33,230 bases of DNA. It comes from Acidimicrobiales bacterium (lineage in GTDB: Bacteria; Actinomycetota; Acidimicrobiia; Acidimicrobiales; Iamiaceae). Position 1 is the first letter of the stretch, and each line of letters starts with the position of its first letter. The stretch spans positions 1-33,230 of the forward strand of contig JAGQSN010000088.1 in assembly GCA_020439555.1 (NCBI GenBank), in the 5' to 3' direction. The notes below the pieces were generated by a model, which saw only the letters and a program-made list of their open reading frames with translations, searched no databases and was not told the origin of the DNA. Both the position numbers and the translations under genes were made by a program. Shown here in pieces: positions 25,224 through 32,617 of the stretch.

Positions 25224-25541
25224 TCAGTTCGCCGACGGGCTCCGACCGTCGAGTGCGTTCTCGGTGACGTCGATGATGTTGATCGCCAACTGGTTGGATG
25301 CGTCGACGACCTGTTGGGTCATCTTGAACGCGGCGTCGATCACCTTCTGGCGTGGCCCGTCCTCGGTGATGTCCGGAAACGCCTCGTTGACCGTGTCGAC
25401 GAACCTCTTGATCGCTTGCAGCGCTGACGTCTCGTTCGCCTGGATCCCTTTGACGAGACCCTGGAGACCATCGTCGGTGGTGCCGCTCCCGCTCGTGGTC
25501 GTCGTGGCCTTGTCAGCCGTGGTCTTGGTAGCAGTGGGCAT
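25224..25541 (-). CDS. Small phasin-like protein
   Basis: The 105-residue protein begins with a Thr/Lys/Ala-rich stretch (TATKTTADKATTTTSG) and continues as amphipathic helix (GLVKGIQANETSALQAIKRF, then KVIDAAFKMTQQVVDASN). The shape, a short disordered start plus 70 or so residues of amphipathic helix without cysteines, is that of phasins and other granule- or lipid-droplet-coating proteins. I cannot place it in a named family. It faces the wax ester/triacylglycerol genes across a shared hairpin. The ATG at 25541 is preceded by AGAGGAGGGGCC, a strong ribosome site, which decides the start although the frame is open further upstream. Role in storage granules is inference. Confidence 0.65.
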   Translation of the reverse strand: MPTATKTTADKATTTTSGSGTTDDGLQGLVKGIQANETSALQAIKRFVDTVNEAFPDITEDGPRQKVIDAAFKMTQQVVDASNQLAINIIDVTENALDGRSPSAN

Positions 25542-25636
25542 GGCCCCTCCTCTGCCCCCGGGCCGCCGGGTTGCGTCCCGGGCTGTCGAGAGCTTGACAG
25601 CGGCCTCCCGGCGTTGGAAGAGGTCGTCCGTCACGA

Positions 25637-25656
25637 CGTGTGGCTCTCGCCACACG
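25637..25656. terminator. Hairpin after the tandem stress-protein gene, candidate terminator
   Basis: CGTGTGGC and GCCACACG form a perfect 8-bp stem around TCTC. It lies 17 bases past the stop of the stress-protein gene (minus strand) and before the phasin-like gene, where an operon end is expected. No T-run follows, so termination activity is uncertain. Confidence 0.5.
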
Positions 25657-25672
25657 ATCAGTGGTCTGCCTG

Positions 25673-26545
25673 CTAGGTCGACGTGGTCCGCGCTGCTCGG
25701 TAGGTAGCGGGTTCGGTGAGGAATGCGTGCGGCAGCACGATCACCGGCCCCGTCGGGTGGTGGAGAAGGTGATCTGGCACGATGCCGAGCAACATCCCTC
25801 CCAAGGAGTGCCGCCGGCGTGCCGGCACGACGATCGCAGCGGCGTCGCGCTCTGCGGCGACGAACTGGAGCGTCTCGGCCGGCCCGTCACCCGTCCGCTC
25901 GACCAGTTCGGTGGCGGGGTCGGCCCCGACGACCCTGAGCACGTCTTCCTCGTCGCGTCCGTACCAGCCGTGGGTCTCGAACGTGTCGTAGACCTCGTCG
26001 ATGCTGTAGACCGCGCAGCATCGTCCGCCGACCGCAGCCGCGAGGCGTTCCGTCCAGGCGAGCGCCTCGAGGCTCACCTTCGACCCGTCGACCCCGACGA
26101 TGAAGGTGCCCTGGTCCATCGGCCCGGCGAGGTTCGGGACCGTCGCGACCGGCGTGTCCACGTGATGCGCGAGCGTGTGACCGATCCCGCGTAGGCCCAG
26201 CGAGGTCATCCCCTCGATCGGGTGGCTCGCTGCGACCGTCAGGTCCGGTTCGATCGAGGCCGAGAAGGACACGAGGGATGCGGCCAGGTCGTCCGTCGCG
26301 GCGTGGAGGTGCGTGTGCGTTCGAGGCCTGGGTGCCTCGCCGTCGAGTGCGGCGATCGCCGACCTGTGGATCTCTGCCATCAGTTCGGGTGAGCGCTCCG
26401 CGCTGTGCGGCTTGGTGACGCCGACGAGGTGAAGCTCGGCACCGGTGAGAAGGGCGAGTTGGTGACTCCAGGTGATGGCCGCCTCAGCACCGGTCGGTTC
26501 GTCCAGGTCGATTCCGCACATGATGCGGTTGAGTGCGTTGGGCAT
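25673..26545 (-). CDS. Tandem universal stress protein (two UspA domains)
   Basis: The 290-residue protein contains two UspA folds. The first begins IMCGIDLDEPTGAEAAITWS and ends around VATVPNLAG; the second begins FIVGVDGSKVSLEALAWTER and ends at PVIVLPHAF. The ATP-binding pattern G-x2-G-x9-G-(S/T) is absent in both. The first has ASHPIEGMTSLGLRGIGHT and the second PARRRHSLGGMLLGIVPD at that place, so this is probably a non-ATP-binding type. The ATG at 26545 is preceded by GAGGAGG. It follows the NuoF-hemerythrin gene by 56 bases on the same strand and is probably co-transcribed. Tandem Usp proteins in Actinobacteria are often induced by low oxygen or nitric oxide; that link here is inference. 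Confidence 0.85.
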   Translation of the reverse strand: MPNALNRIMCGIDLDEPTGAEAAITWSHQLALLTGAELHLVGVTKPHSAERSPELMAEIHRSAIAALDGEAPRPRTHTHLHAATDDLAASLVSFSASIEPDLTVAASHPIEGMTSLGLRGIGHTLAHHVDTPVATVPNLAGPMDQGTFIVGVDGSKVSLEALAWTERLAAAVGGRCCAVYSIDEVYDTFETHGWYGRDEEDVLRVVGADPATELVERTGDGPAETLQFVAAERDAAAIVVPARRRHSLGGMLLGIVPDHLLHHPTGPVIVLPHAFLTEPATYRAARTTST

Positions 26546-26601
26546 GGTGTGCCTCCTCGTTGTGTGTCGTCCGGTTCGTTGTTCGCCCTGCCGCGGCGGT
26601 T

Positions 26602-28584
26602 TCAAGTGACCTTCCGGTCGGCTGGGACCGACGCGGTGGACTGGGATGTTCTCGGCGGGTCGTGGGCGAGAGCGGTGGCCATTGCGTCGTCGAGGTGTTC
26701 GAGCTCCGTCGGTGCGAGATGGTTGCGGAGCAGCGGGACGACGAAGTGCTCGACGTGAGCGATGTGCTCGTCGATCCCCTCTCGCAGGATGGCGAGGTTC
26801 TCCGGTGAGGGATCCTGGTGTGAGGCCGCCAGGCGGTGCGCGAGGCGTTCGGCATCCTCGGCGGCGTGCTCCGAAGTCCACGCCGCGTCGTCGCCCAGGC
26901 CGGGGACCGCCCGGCTGACGGTCGGGTAGAGGATGTGGTCGGTGATGTCGTGGTGGCGTTGCAGCGTCCTGTCGAGGTCCGTCAGGGCAGCCTTGGCCGA
27001 GTCCGGGTCGGTCGTGTTCTCGAGGCGCTCGAGGAGTTCGTCGAGCTCGCGGTGGATCATCCTCACCTGGGCGAAGTCCTGTGTGCGGAGATCGCTGTGG
27101 CCGTCGCTGACAGCGTCTGGATGTAGCGGGCGGGCGTGCGGACGGATGGTGACGGGACTGTTGCCGTAGAGGGCGGCCGGGAAGGCGCCGGAGTCGGTCG
27201 GTCCGTAGGTCCAGTCGGGTTGTTTGCGGGCGTTCTCGTTGTCGAGCACGGCGCGGTTCCCGAGGATGTCGACGACCGGTGCGATGAGTTCGTCGGGAGG
27301 GGGACCGCCGTCGGCGGCACCGGGCCGGTTCTGGAAGGCATCGCCGAAGAGTTCGAGGGCGCTGGCCACCGTTCGCTGCTGCTGATAGGCGAGGAAGCAA
27401 CGCGCCCCGCGGATGACGGTGTCGAGCCGCTTGTTGATGAGCGCAAGGTCGCGGTCGCTGCCGTCGCCGACGCGGATCCGCTCCAGAGCAGCGGATATGG
27501 CGAGTCCGTCCGCTTTGCACGGCTCGCACTGGCCGCACGATTCGACTGCGAGGAACCGGGAGATGCCGTGGGCGATCGACACGGGGTCGCAGGTGTCGTC
27601 GAAGATGATGAAACCGCCGGCTCCCAGGCTTGTCCCGGCCGACGCCATGGCCTCGTAAGACAGCGGGATGTCGAAGCGATCGGCTGGGAGCAGGGGGTTC
27701 GCAACACCTGAAACGGCGGCGAGCAGATGGCGGCCGACCCTGGCTCCGCCTCCCAGTTCGGCGATCACTTCCGACAGCGGCGTGCCCATCGGGTACTCGG
27801 CGACTCCGTGTCGGCGGGTGTGGCCCGTGACGGTGCAGATGATGGTCCCGGGCGAGTCGGCGGTCCCCAGCGAGCGGAACCAGTCGCTGCCCTCGGTGAG
27901 GATCGCCGGCACGTTGGCGAGCGTTTCGACGTTGTCCACGAGGGCCGGGGGTTCGTCGGATCCACCGTCGACGGCGAGGTGGAGCCGAGACGCGTTGCGT
28001 TGGACCTGTTCCTCGTTCGGGTCGAGACCGCGCCGGAACGGAGGCGCGATGCGAGGAAAGGGCTGGCGACCTTCGATCACCTCGAGCAGTGCCGTCTCCT
28101 CGCCGAACAGGTAGGCGTCCGGCCCGAACACGAGCCGGATATGGACGTCGGGGGAGAAGGGGTCGTCCTCCAGTTCCGCCAGTGCTCGTCGAAGCCGTCT
28201 GATCGACTGTGTGAACGATGCCTTGGTGGCGATGACGACCTCGGTCGATCCGAGTGTCAGCGCAGCGACGACTGCGCCCTCGATGACCTTGTAGGGGTTT
28301 CTGCGCAGGAGGGTCCGGTCCTTGAACGTTCCGGGCTCGCCCTCGGCGGCGTTGACGACGACCGGGGTCGGGGCCGCCGCAGTCCCGGCATCCGCCACCG
28401 TCCTCCACTTGACCCCGGTCGGAAAGCCCGCGCCGCCCCGACCTCGAAGGCCTGAAGCGAGTATCCGGTCGATCGTTGCGTCGGGGCCGATCCGTGTCGA
28501 TTCCGCTACGGCCTGCCCGCCTCCGGAGGATCGGTAGGCGTCGAGCGAGTCGCACGGTGAGGGGTCCAGAACTCGGTTGAGCAT
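26602..28584 (-). CDS. NuoF-like NADH-oxidising flavo-iron-sulfur protein fused to a hemerythrin domain
   Basis: The 660-residue protein has a NuoF/HoxF-like part followed by a hemerythrin HHE part. The NuoF part has GLRGRGGAGFPTGVKW (45-60) and NAAEGEPGTFKDRTLL (78-93), which bind FMN and NADH. FGEETALLEVIEG (160-172) and DNVETLANVPAI follow, then an SLBB-like segment around 245-300. A [4Fe-4S] site is formed by Cys350, Cys353, Cys356 and Cys396 (ESCGQCEPC and GARCF). After a linker (about 415-495) a four-helix hemerythrin domain follows. Its candidate di-iron ligands are His511, His544, Asp549, His573, His607 and Glu612; Asp549 stands where Glu is usual. No NuoE or NuoG partner is adjacent. 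It could move electrons from NADH to O2 or NO at the di-iron site, or let oxygen gate NADH oxidation. GGAAGGAA lies upstream of the ATG. The frame is unbroken, so this is not an artefact of a lost stop within known reading frames. Confidence 0.88.
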   Translation of the reverse strand: MLNRVLDPSPCDSLDAYRSSGGGQAVAESTRIGPDATIDRILASGLRGRGGAGFPTGVKWRTVADAGTAAAPTPVVVNAAEGEPGTFKDRTLLRRNPYKVIEGAVVAALTLGSTEVVIATKASFTQSIRRLRRALAELEDDPFSPDVHIRLVFGPDAYLFGEETALLEVIEGRQPFPRIAPPFRRGLDPNEEQVQRNASRLHLAVDGGSDEPPALVDNVETLANVPAILTEGSDWFRSLGTADSPGTIICTVTGHTRRHGVAEYPMGTPLSEVIAELGGGARVGRHLLAAVSGVANPLLPADRFDIPLSYEAMASAGTSLGAGGFIIFDDTCDPVSIAHGISRFLAVESCGQCEPCKADGLAISAALERIRVGDGSDRDLALINKRLDTVIRGARCFLAYQQQRTVASALELFGDAFQNRPGAADGGPPPDELIAPVVDILGNRAVLDNENARKQPDWTYGPTDSGAFPAALYGNSPVTIRPHARPLHPDAVSDGHSDLRTQDFAQVRMIHRELDELLERLENTTDPDSAKAALTDLDRTLQRHHDITDHILYPTVSRAVPGLGDDAAWTSEHAAEDAERLAHRLAASHQDPSPENLAILREGIDEHIAHVEHFVVPLLRNHLAPTELEHLDDAMATALAHDPPRTSQSTASVPADRKVT

Positions 28585-28692
28585 CGGCGGTGTTCCTTCC
28601 AGTCGTCGCGCCCCGGGCTCGGCCTTGGCGGTTCACTGGGCTCGTCGATGTTCTCCGGCGGGCTCGGGATGCGTGTTCGAACGTGTCAACAA

Positions 28693-28707
28693 TATCGTGA
28701 CCCGATA
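28693..28707. promoter_or_regulatory. Palindrome in the divergent promoter, candidate MarR operator
   Basis: TATCG and CGATA are perfect complements around TGACC, within an AT-rich island (28688-28711) in otherwise GC-rich DNA. It lies 11 bases before the MarR start, in the 134-base space shared with the NuoF-hemerythrin gene. MarR proteins usually bind palindromes of 15-20 bases at their own promoters, so this fits autoregulation and control of both directions. Confidence 0.5.
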
Positions 28708-28711
28708 GATT
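28706..28711 (+). promoter_or_regulatory. Possible -10 element of the MarR gene, leaderless type
   Basis: TAGATT fits TAnnnT and stands seven bases before the GTG at 28719, so the message would start at or next to the start codon; no Shine-Dalgarno is present. It overlaps the right arm of the palindrome by two bases, so a bound repressor would block it. On the other strand a TTGACA-like hexamer (28684-28689) may belong to the NuoF-hemerythrin promoter, but no good -10 was found for it. Confidence 0.4.
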
Positions 28712-28718
28712 CCCGATC

Positions 28719-29120
28719 GTGAACCTGGCCGACGAGGACTTCGAACGTCTGCTCGCCTTCCGCGACGGTCTGCGGCGCTTCCACCGCTGGAGCGAACAGC
28801 AGGCGAAGGTGGTGGGGTTGACGAGTGCACAGCACCAGTTGCTCCTCGCCGTGCGAGGCCACGGACACCCACCGTCGATCGGTGACGTCGCCGAACACCT
28901 TCTCCTCCGGCACCACAGCGTCGTCGAACTGGTCGACCGTGCTGTGGCCGCCGGACTTCTCGAACGTCTGGCCGACCCGCTCGACCAGCGAAAGGTCAGA
29001 CTCTCGCTCACCCCGGAAGGTGAGCGGAGGTTGGAGGCACTCGCGGGAACCCACTTCGAGGAGTTGTCGCGGCTCCGGCCACGTTTCGAGACTCTCTGGG
29101 CCGACCTGCCCGACGATTGA
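28719..29120 (+). CDS. MarR-family transcriptional regulator
   Basis: The 133-residue protein has a MarR winged helix-turn-helix. LTSAQHQLLLAVRGHG begins the core. PSIGDVAEHLLLRHHSVVEL is the recognition region, and ADPLDQRKVRLSLTPEG is the wing with its Asp and Arg. Members sense small ligands or oxidants; this one has no cysteine, so thiol-based sensing is unlikely. The GTG at 28719 is the only plausible start at the expected length. It is divergent from the NuoF-hemerythrin gene and lies 60 bases upstream of fabI in the same direction. It may control either or both. Confidence 0.87.
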   Translation: MNLADEDFERLLAFRDGLRRFHRWSEQQAKVVGLTSAQHQLLLAVRGHGHPPSIGDVAEHLLLRHHSVVELVDRAVAAGLLERLADPLDQRKVRLSLTPEGERRLEALAGTHFEELSRLRPRFETLWADLPDD

Positions 29121-29180
29121 GTGGTTCCGGCCTGCTGAACTTGGCGGACCCACCGAACCGATCCGAACCCGAGGGGAACG

Positions 29181-29951
29181 ATGTTGCTGAAAGACCGTGT
29201 CGTCCTGGTCACAGGGGTGCTCACGACCTCCTCGATCGCGTTCACCGTGGCGCGCCTCGCCCAGGAGCAGGGCGCGACGGTCGTGCTCAGCTCGTTCGGC
29301 AGAGCCATGTCGGTCACGAGGAGAGCTGCCAGGAAGCTTCCCGCCGAACCCGAGATCCTCGAGCTCGACGTCACCGATCAGGAGCACCTGGACGGGCTCG
29401 GTGACCAACTGGCCGAACGTTTCGGCGAGATTCACGGAGTCGTCCACGCGGTGGGATTCGCGCCGTCCTCGTGTCTCGGCCAGGAAGAAGGACTCGCTGC
29501 CGCCTCCTGGGAGGACGTCGCCACCGCGCTCAACGTGTCCGCCTACTCGCTGCCTGCGCTGGCCAAGGCGGTTCGGGCAGTGCTTGCGCCTGGTGCCTCG
29601 ATCGTCGCGTTGGACTTCGACGCATCCCGAGCGTGGCCCGCCTACGACTGGATGGGAGTGGCCAAAGCCGCGTTGGAGTCCGCAGCCCGTTATCTCGCCC
29701 GTGACCTGGGACCGGCGGGCGTGCGGGTCAACCTCGTCGCCGCCGGGCCGCTTCGCACCGTCGCGGCGCGCAGCATTCCGGGTTTCGCCGCGATCGAAGG
29801 TGTCTGGGGAGAGAGGGCACCGCTGGGTTGGGACGTCGACGACCCCGAGCCGGCTGCCCGGGCGGTCGTCGCGTTGCTGTCCGATTGGTTCCCGGCCACC
29901 ACCGGAGACATCGTCCACGTGGACGGTGGGGTTCACGCGATCGGGGTCTGA
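29181..29951 (+). CDS. fabI: Enoyl-[acyl-carrier-protein] reductase (NADH), InhA/FabI type
   Basis: The 256-residue short-chain dehydrogenase performs the last step of each fatty-acid elongation round, reducing enoyl-ACP with NADH. The start VVLVTGVLTTSSIAFTVA is the FabI nucleotide-binding form. VVHAVGFAPSS, DFDASRAWPAYDWMGVAK with Tyr155 and Lys162 (Y-x6-K), NLVAAGPLRTVAARSI and ATTGDIVHVDGGVHAIG match mycobacterial InhA closely. Length is typical. GAGGGGAAC precedes the ATG. It follows a MarR gene, which recalls the FabT-like control of fatty-acid genes in other phyla, though a direct link is not shown. A short hairpin follows the stop. Confidence 0.92.
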   Translation: MLLKDRVVLVTGVLTTSSIAFTVARLAQEQGATVVLSSFGRAMSVTRRAARKLPAEPEILELDVTDQEHLDGLGDQLAERFGEIHGVVHAVGFAPSSCLGQEEGLAAASWEDVATALNVSAYSLPALAKAVRAVLAPGASIVALDFDASRAWPAYDWMGVAKAALESAARYLARDLGPAGVRVNLVAAGPLRTVAARSIPGFAAIEGVWGERAPLGWDVDDPEPAARAVVALLSDWFPATTGDIVHVDGGVHAIGV

Positions 29952-29967
29952 CGACCGCTTCCGGTCG
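29952..29967. terminator. Short hairpin directly after fabI, candidate terminator
   Basis: CGACCG and CGGTCG form a 6-bp stem around CTTC, starting at the base after the fabI stop and before the convergent acyltransferase gene. No T-run follows. Stability is modest. Confidence 0.4.
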
Positions 29968-30000
29968 CGATGGTGTGTGCCCCGCCGAACTCCCGCGGAC

Positions 30001-30834
30001 TCAGCCCACGACCGGGAACTGCCGCTCGGCCGCGAGGCGGTCGAGCGCATCCTGCATCTTGCCGGTCACCTCGTCGTAGCAGGCCTGCACCACCTCGCGG
30101 TCCTGGGCCGCCTCAGGTCCGAAGCGCTCCGACCAGTCGATCGGTTCGAGGAGTTCGACCGTGACCTTCGCGGGGAGCGGCCACGTCGGGATGCCACCGG
30201 GGACGATGCCGAACGGCGGGCCGAACACGAGAGGCATCACCGACACGCGGAATCGCTTGTCCAGGCCGAGCCGTCGGGCGATTCCCTCTCCGCGGTTGAG
30301 CACCACGACGGTCTCGTGGGCGCCGACCGACACCGCCGGAACGACCGGCACGCCGGCTCGTAGGGCGAGGCGGACGAAGCCCGTCCGACCTCCGAAGTCG
30401 ATCCGGTTGCGGTCCTTCCACGGCCTGAAGACCTCGTGGTCCCCGCCCGGGTAGTCGATCAGCACTCCTCCTTCGTCCAGGACCTCCTCTGCCCGTTTGG
30501 GGTTCGCCTCCACTGCTCCGCCTCGCCCGAGGATCGCCCCTATGCCGGGGAGGTTGAGGACCAGGGAGTGGATCAGGAAGTGCAGCGGTTCGTCGGTGCC
30601 TCTCTCCCGCCACCACGCGGTTACCAGGATCGGTATGTCGGGCGGGAGCTGACCTCCTGAGTGGTTGCCGACGACGAGCATCGGGCCGGTCTCGGGCAGG
30701 CGGTCGAACCCTCGCACCTCGGGCCTGAAATAGGAGGCGTAGCGCTCCAGCAGGGGCCTGGCGCGTCGAAGGAGTTCCGGGTCCCGCGTGATGCGGGTCG
30801 CACCGTCGGTGTCTCCGCTGGACGAGTCGGACAT
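30001..30834 (-). CDS. PlsC-like lysophospholipid acyltransferase family protein
   Basis: The 277-residue protein resembles 1-acyl-glycerol-phosphate acyltransferases. The catalytic block is GNHSGGQLPPDIP with His58 and Asp66. The usual H-x4-D is widened to H-x7-D, a form I associate with an NHSGG subgroup of this superfamily. LIDYPGGDHEVFRPWK (126-140) is the glycerol-phosphate-binding loop in its YPGGD form, and VPVVPAVSVGAHET a further block. No long hydrophobic N-terminal helix is present. The ATG at 30834 has GGAGAGG upstream and is preferred to an in-frame ATG at 30879. It probably acylates a phospholipid precursor or other lipid alcohol at the membrane; the acceptor is unknown. Confidence 0.82.
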   Translation of the reverse strand: MSDSSSGDTDGATRITRDPELLRRARPLLERYASYFRPEVRGFDRLPETGPMLVVGNHSGGQLPPDIPILVTAWWRERGTDEPLHFLIHSLVLNLPGIGAILGRGGAVEANPKRAEEVLDEGGVLIDYPGGDHEVFRPWKDRNRIDFGGRTGFVRLALRAGVPVVPAVSVGAHETVVVLNRGEGIARRLGLDKRFRVSVMPLVFGPPFGIVPGGIPTWPLPAKVTVELLEPIDWSERFGPEAAQDREVVQACYDEVTGKMQDALDRLAAERQFPVVG

Positions 30835-31021
30835 GGCCTCTCCTTCCGTCCGTACGGTCCTCCTGGGTGTGTCGAGCATGCCAGACGCGACGCCGTCGAC
30901 GGCCGGCTCGGTCGCGTGGGACGCGCCCGATCGGGTGAACGAGCCGGCGTGCGTACGGGGGTTCTCGGCCGACCTCTGGCTGCGACACGGAGACCCGTCG
31001 GGTCGGTGCTATCCATGAACG

Positions 31022-32572
31022 GTGCGCCGCCGTTCCGGGGTTCCGTTCGTATCCCTTCTCCTTCTCCTGATCCTCTGCTCCTGCAGCGGATCGGACTCCG
31101 GTGGGAGAGCCGAGACGATCCGTTCGAGCCTGCCGGGCTGTGACGGCATCCAAGCCGTGTCCTCGACACCTCCGACTGGCCCGAAGGTGGACTCCGCGGC
31201 CGGTCGGGCCGATGGTTCGGTTTCAGTTCGGCTCGACCGTGCCGGTACCGGCCTGAACGAGAACCTGATCGGGGTCGGCTGGAACACTGGTGACGACCTC
31301 GAAGCCCTGGCCCCCCTTCGACCGCCGACGGTCCGGATCGATGCGTCGCTCCAGGACCTGAGCCACAGCCCCCTCGTCCTGGATCTCTCGCCGTTGCTGG
31401 CCAAGGTGCGTGAGGTCCGTTCGATCGGAGCGGAGCCGATCGTGATCCTCGGCTACATGCCCCGGTGGCTGAGTTCGGACCCCGACTCGGCGGATCCGAC
31501 CCACGCGCCCCCGGCTGACCTCGACCAGTGGCAGGCGCTGGTCGAGACCGTGGTGCGCACCCTGGCCACGGCTCCGACACCGGCGCGTCGGTTCGAGGTG
31601 TGGAACGAACCGGACCTGACCTACTTCTGGCAGGGCGACCACGCGTCCTTCGTTCAGTTGGCGCTTCGAACCCAGCGAGCGGTCGCGGACGTGGAGGCCC
31701 GGACCGGCCTGGACATCGAAGTCGGTGGACCAGCGACATCCAACGGGGTGCCGGGGTGGCTCCTGGGTTGGATGCGAGAGTCGGCCGCACGCGGGTTGCC
31801 GCTGGACTTCGTCTCCTGGCACCGCTACGCGAACTCTCCGTACCTCGGACCCGACGGCGCGGAGGATCACGTATCCCGGTCGGTCTATCTCCGGTGGGCC
31901 GGGCGCAACCCGGACGCGTCGGCGGACACCTATGCGGAGGAGATCGAGGCCGTGAAGCGATCGGTGGAAGGAACCCTCATGGGTACGAACCTCACGCCGT
32001 CGTTCACGATCGACGAGTGGAACCTGTCGTCCGGCGGTCGAGACCTGCGTCACGACACCTCCGAGGGCGCCGCGTTGGTGGCGGGAACCCTGATGAAGAT
32101 GCAGGCGGCTGGTCTGGACGGCGCGAACTTCTACCGTGCGGTGTCCGCTCAGGGTGCCGAGGGTGACTGGGGGATGACCACAGCCGACGGCAAGGCCAAG
32201 CCGGCGTGGTGGGTGTTCCGCTCGTGGCGTGCGATGGAGGGTCGGGTCCTCGACACGTCGACCGGCGGATCGGCGAAGGGGGAGGGCGCCGGCGGTCTCG
32301 ACGCGATCGCCACGCTCAACGATTCGGGTTGCGTGAGCGTGTTGCTCAGCAACTTCGTCGCCACGGGGAGCCGTGCCCGGGACGTGGAGGTCCGCTTCGA
32401 CGGAGAGTTGCCGACCTGCAGCACCGGCCGGACCACGACGGTGTCGACGCTCGACTCGGAGTCGACGTCGCTGGCGACGGCGACGGTCACCCGTCTGAGG
32501 CGCGACCGCACACTCGATATCGACATGGAGCCCCAGTCGGTCGCTCTCTTGCGCATCGGCTGTTCCGGCTGA
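31022..32572 (+). CDS. GH39-like glycoside hydrolase, putative lipoprotein
   Basis: The 516-residue protein starts with a short basic region and hydrophobic stretch (VSLLLLLILCSC). Cys21 in L-C-S-C is a plausible lipid-anchoring residue, with a Ser/Gly-rich linker after it. The catalytic barrel has FEVWNEPDLTYFW with Glu196 as likely acid/base, FVSWHRYAN, and FTIDEWNLS with Glu332 as likely nucleophile. These suit clan GH-A, nearest to GH39 (beta-xylosidase and related). The C-terminal 130 residues form a beta-rich domain. It probably trims an extracellular or cell-surface glycan; the sugar is not known. GTG at 31022 was chosen because it begins the lipoprotein signal. It is divergent from the PlsC-like gene (187-base gap). 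Confidence 0.78.
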   Translation: MRRRSGVPFVSLLLLLILCSCSGSDSGGRAETIRSSLPGCDGIQAVSSTPPTGPKVDSAAGRADGSVSVRLDRAGTGLNENLIGVGWNTGDDLEALAPLRPPTVRIDASLQDLSHSPLVLDLSPLLAKVREVRSIGAEPIVILGYMPRWLSSDPDSADPTHAPPADLDQWQALVETVVRTLATAPTPARRFEVWNEPDLTYFWQGDHASFVQLALRTQRAVADVEARTGLDIEVGGPATSNGVPGWLLGWMRESAARGLPLDFVSWHRYANSPYLGPDGAEDHVSRSVYLRWAGRNPDASADTYAEEIEAVKRSVEGTLMGTNLTPSFTIDEWNLSSGGRDLRHDTSEGAALVAGTLMKMQAAGLDGANFYRAVSAQGAEGDWGMTTADGKAKPAWWVFRSWRAMEGRVLDTSTGGSAKGEGAGGLDAIATLNDSGCVSVLLSNFVATGSRARDVEVRFDGELPTCSTGRTTTVSTLDSESTSLATATVTRLRRDRTLDIDMEPQSVALLRIGCSG

Positions 32573-32617
32573 GTCGCTTCAGCGGCGGGCTGTCATCCCC
32601 TCGGGGCCGGCCGCTCC

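Noticed and set aside
25673-29374. Very long minus-strand open frame of over 1200 codons joining the stress protein to sequence up to fabI
   Set aside because: Only the part below 26545 encodes a recognisable protein with its own ATG and ribosome site; the rest overlaps the NuoF-hemerythrin, MarR and fabI genes out of frame.
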